Shown here: piece after piece, positions 34,479-35,014 of the stretch
How positions within the stretch are numbered: position 1 is the first letter of the stretch
Layout of the letters: every line of letters begins with the position of its first letter
DNA from: Flavobacteriales bacterium 32-34-25
GTDB taxonomy: Bacteria > Bacteroidota > Bacteroidia > Flavobacteriales > Flavobacteriaceae
NCBI GenBank assembly: GCA_002280815.1
Contig: NCET01000014.1
Coordinates: 1-35,014 of the forward strand
DNA length: 35,014 nucleotides
Direction: 5' to 3'
Notes under the pieces: generated by a model
Seen by the model: the letters and a program-made list of their open reading frames with translations, nothing else
Databases searched by the model: none
What the model was told of the DNA's origin: nothing
Program-made: the position numbers and the translations under genes

Positions 34479-35014
34479 ATGATTAAGGAGTTATTACATA
34501 AAACCCTTAAGTTGCCCACACATTGTTGGGTAAATCAAAAGCTGCCTAAAACATTCTTTAAGCGCAATTTTGAGATTACACTATCCGAGAAAAAACTCTT
34601 GGAGGATTTCTCTATTATTCAACAAATGGAAGTTTTAGCATTGGTCAATCAAGAAACGGCAAACATTCCGTCTTTTACAGAGGCAACTTCAAGCTATGAG
34701 GAAATAATCATTTTAGCAGTACAAACCACAACAGAACAATTCGATAAACAAAAAGAAAAAATCGCACAACTCATTCAAAAGTACATTCCTAATCCGATGT
34801 TTCTGATAGTGTATGACAATAATAAACTGCTTTTTAACGTAGCCGAAAAGCGCATTAATAACAACGATGCTACCAAAAGAGTAATTGAGGCAGCATACAC
34901 AACTGAAACAATTACTAGCGATACCATCTGCCAAAAACAACAGCATTTTCTCGATAATTTAGCTTTTGACAAAGCTAATAAACTCGATTTACGCCATTAT
35001 TACAACCATTTTAT
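34479..35014 (+). CDS. DUF4391 protein, cut by the right edge
   Basis: An ATG three bases after the helicase stop opens a frame that continues without a stop to the end, 178 full codons. It begins MIKELLHKTLKLPTHCWVNQ and contains LPKTFFKRNFEITLSEKKLL, VLALVNQETANIP, YEEIIILAVQTTTEQFDKQK and FLIVYDNNKLLFNVAEK. This order (K-L-P start, LPK-x-FF-x-N, then beta strands with I-IL-V and FLIVY) matches the DUF4391 family as I remember it, usually about 220-250 residues. Function is unknown; the family is found next to helicases and methylases of type III-like restriction systems. Minus-strand frames in this region are shadows of it. Confidence 0.75.
   Translation, partial: MIKELLHKTLKLPTHCWVNQKLPKTFFKRNFEITLSEKKLLEDFSIIQQMEVLALVNQETANIPSFTEATSSYEEIIILAVQTTTEQFDKQKEKIAQLIQKYIPNPMFLIVYDNNKLLFNVAEKRINNNDATKRVIEAAYTTETITSDTICQKQQHFLDNLAFDKANKLDLRHYYNHF

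Noticed and set aside
34713-34972. Minus-strand frames of 65-77 codons at the right end
   Set aside because: They overlap the plus-strand DUF4391 gene, which has proper spacing to the helicase gene and a recognisable family pattern.
31308-35014. DISARM system
   Set aside because: DISARM has a DUF1998 helicase and separate DUF1998/PLD genes. Here a PLD-like domain is fused to a SNF2-type helicase and DUF4391 follows, which is a different gene set.
1-35014. CRISPR array
   Set aside because: No series of regularly spaced repeats is visible. The 17-bp and 67-bp tandem repeats have only two units and no spacers.

Overview
The window is AT-rich DNA from a Bacteroidota bacterium, most likely a flavobacterium. 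The evidence is Bacteroidota-type gene families (an UpxY-like NusG paralogue, a TonB-dependent receptor with a CarboxypepD_reg N-terminus, an IntDOT-like integrase, PepSY-like proteins), A-rich leaders in place of strong Shine-Dalgarno sites, and a few TAnnTTTG -7 promoter elements. No 16S or other marker gene is present, so the genus is an inference.

Region 1 (1-9284, minus strand) is a surface-polysaccharide operon read right to left. It holds a TagD-like nucleotidyltransferase, a mannose-1-phosphate guanylyltransferase with a separate cupin (a split GMP/PMI), an unknown 114-aa protein, the GDP-fucose pair Gmd and Fcl, a Wzx flippase, a GT-D-fold-like protein, a GT4 glycosyltransferase, a hexapeptide acyltransferase, and the start of a membrane protein (probably Wzy) cut by the left edge. 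Divergent from it lie UDP-glucose 6-dehydrogenase (9885-11285) and an UpxY-like antiterminator (11508-11972).

Region 2 (12.0-17.5 kb) is very AT-rich. It contains two copies of a regulator pair, each a small XRE repressor-like protein plus a membrane-anchored AraC regulator, with a decayed coding remnant and a small membrane protein.

Region 3 (17.75-19.8 kb) is an integration locus. It has a 17-bp tandem repeat matching the 3' end of a tRNA-Ser without the rest of the tRNA, two strong hairpins, a tyrosine recombinase gene, and the degraded C-terminus of an outer-membrane protein.

Region 4 (19.8-28.2 kb) is an envelope module: an OmpR/HK two-component system, a TonB-dependent receptor, a DUF347 four-repeat membrane protein and a PepSY-like periplasmic protein ending at a terminator; then a GT9 heptosyltransferase-like protein, a PAP2 phosphatase, and an LtaS-like gene truncated after 89 codons beside a perfect 67-bp tandem duplication.

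Region 5 (28.2-35.0 kb) looks like a defence island: an OLD-family ATPase/TOPRIM nuclease, a 17-codon stub of a following gene, a 158-bp MITE-like element, a 1055-aa protein with a PLD-like N-terminus and a SNF2/RapA-type helicase, and a DUF4391 protein running off the right edge. The last two resemble the front of a type III restriction-modification-like or otherwise uncharacterised helicase-based defence operon whose remaining genes are outside the window.
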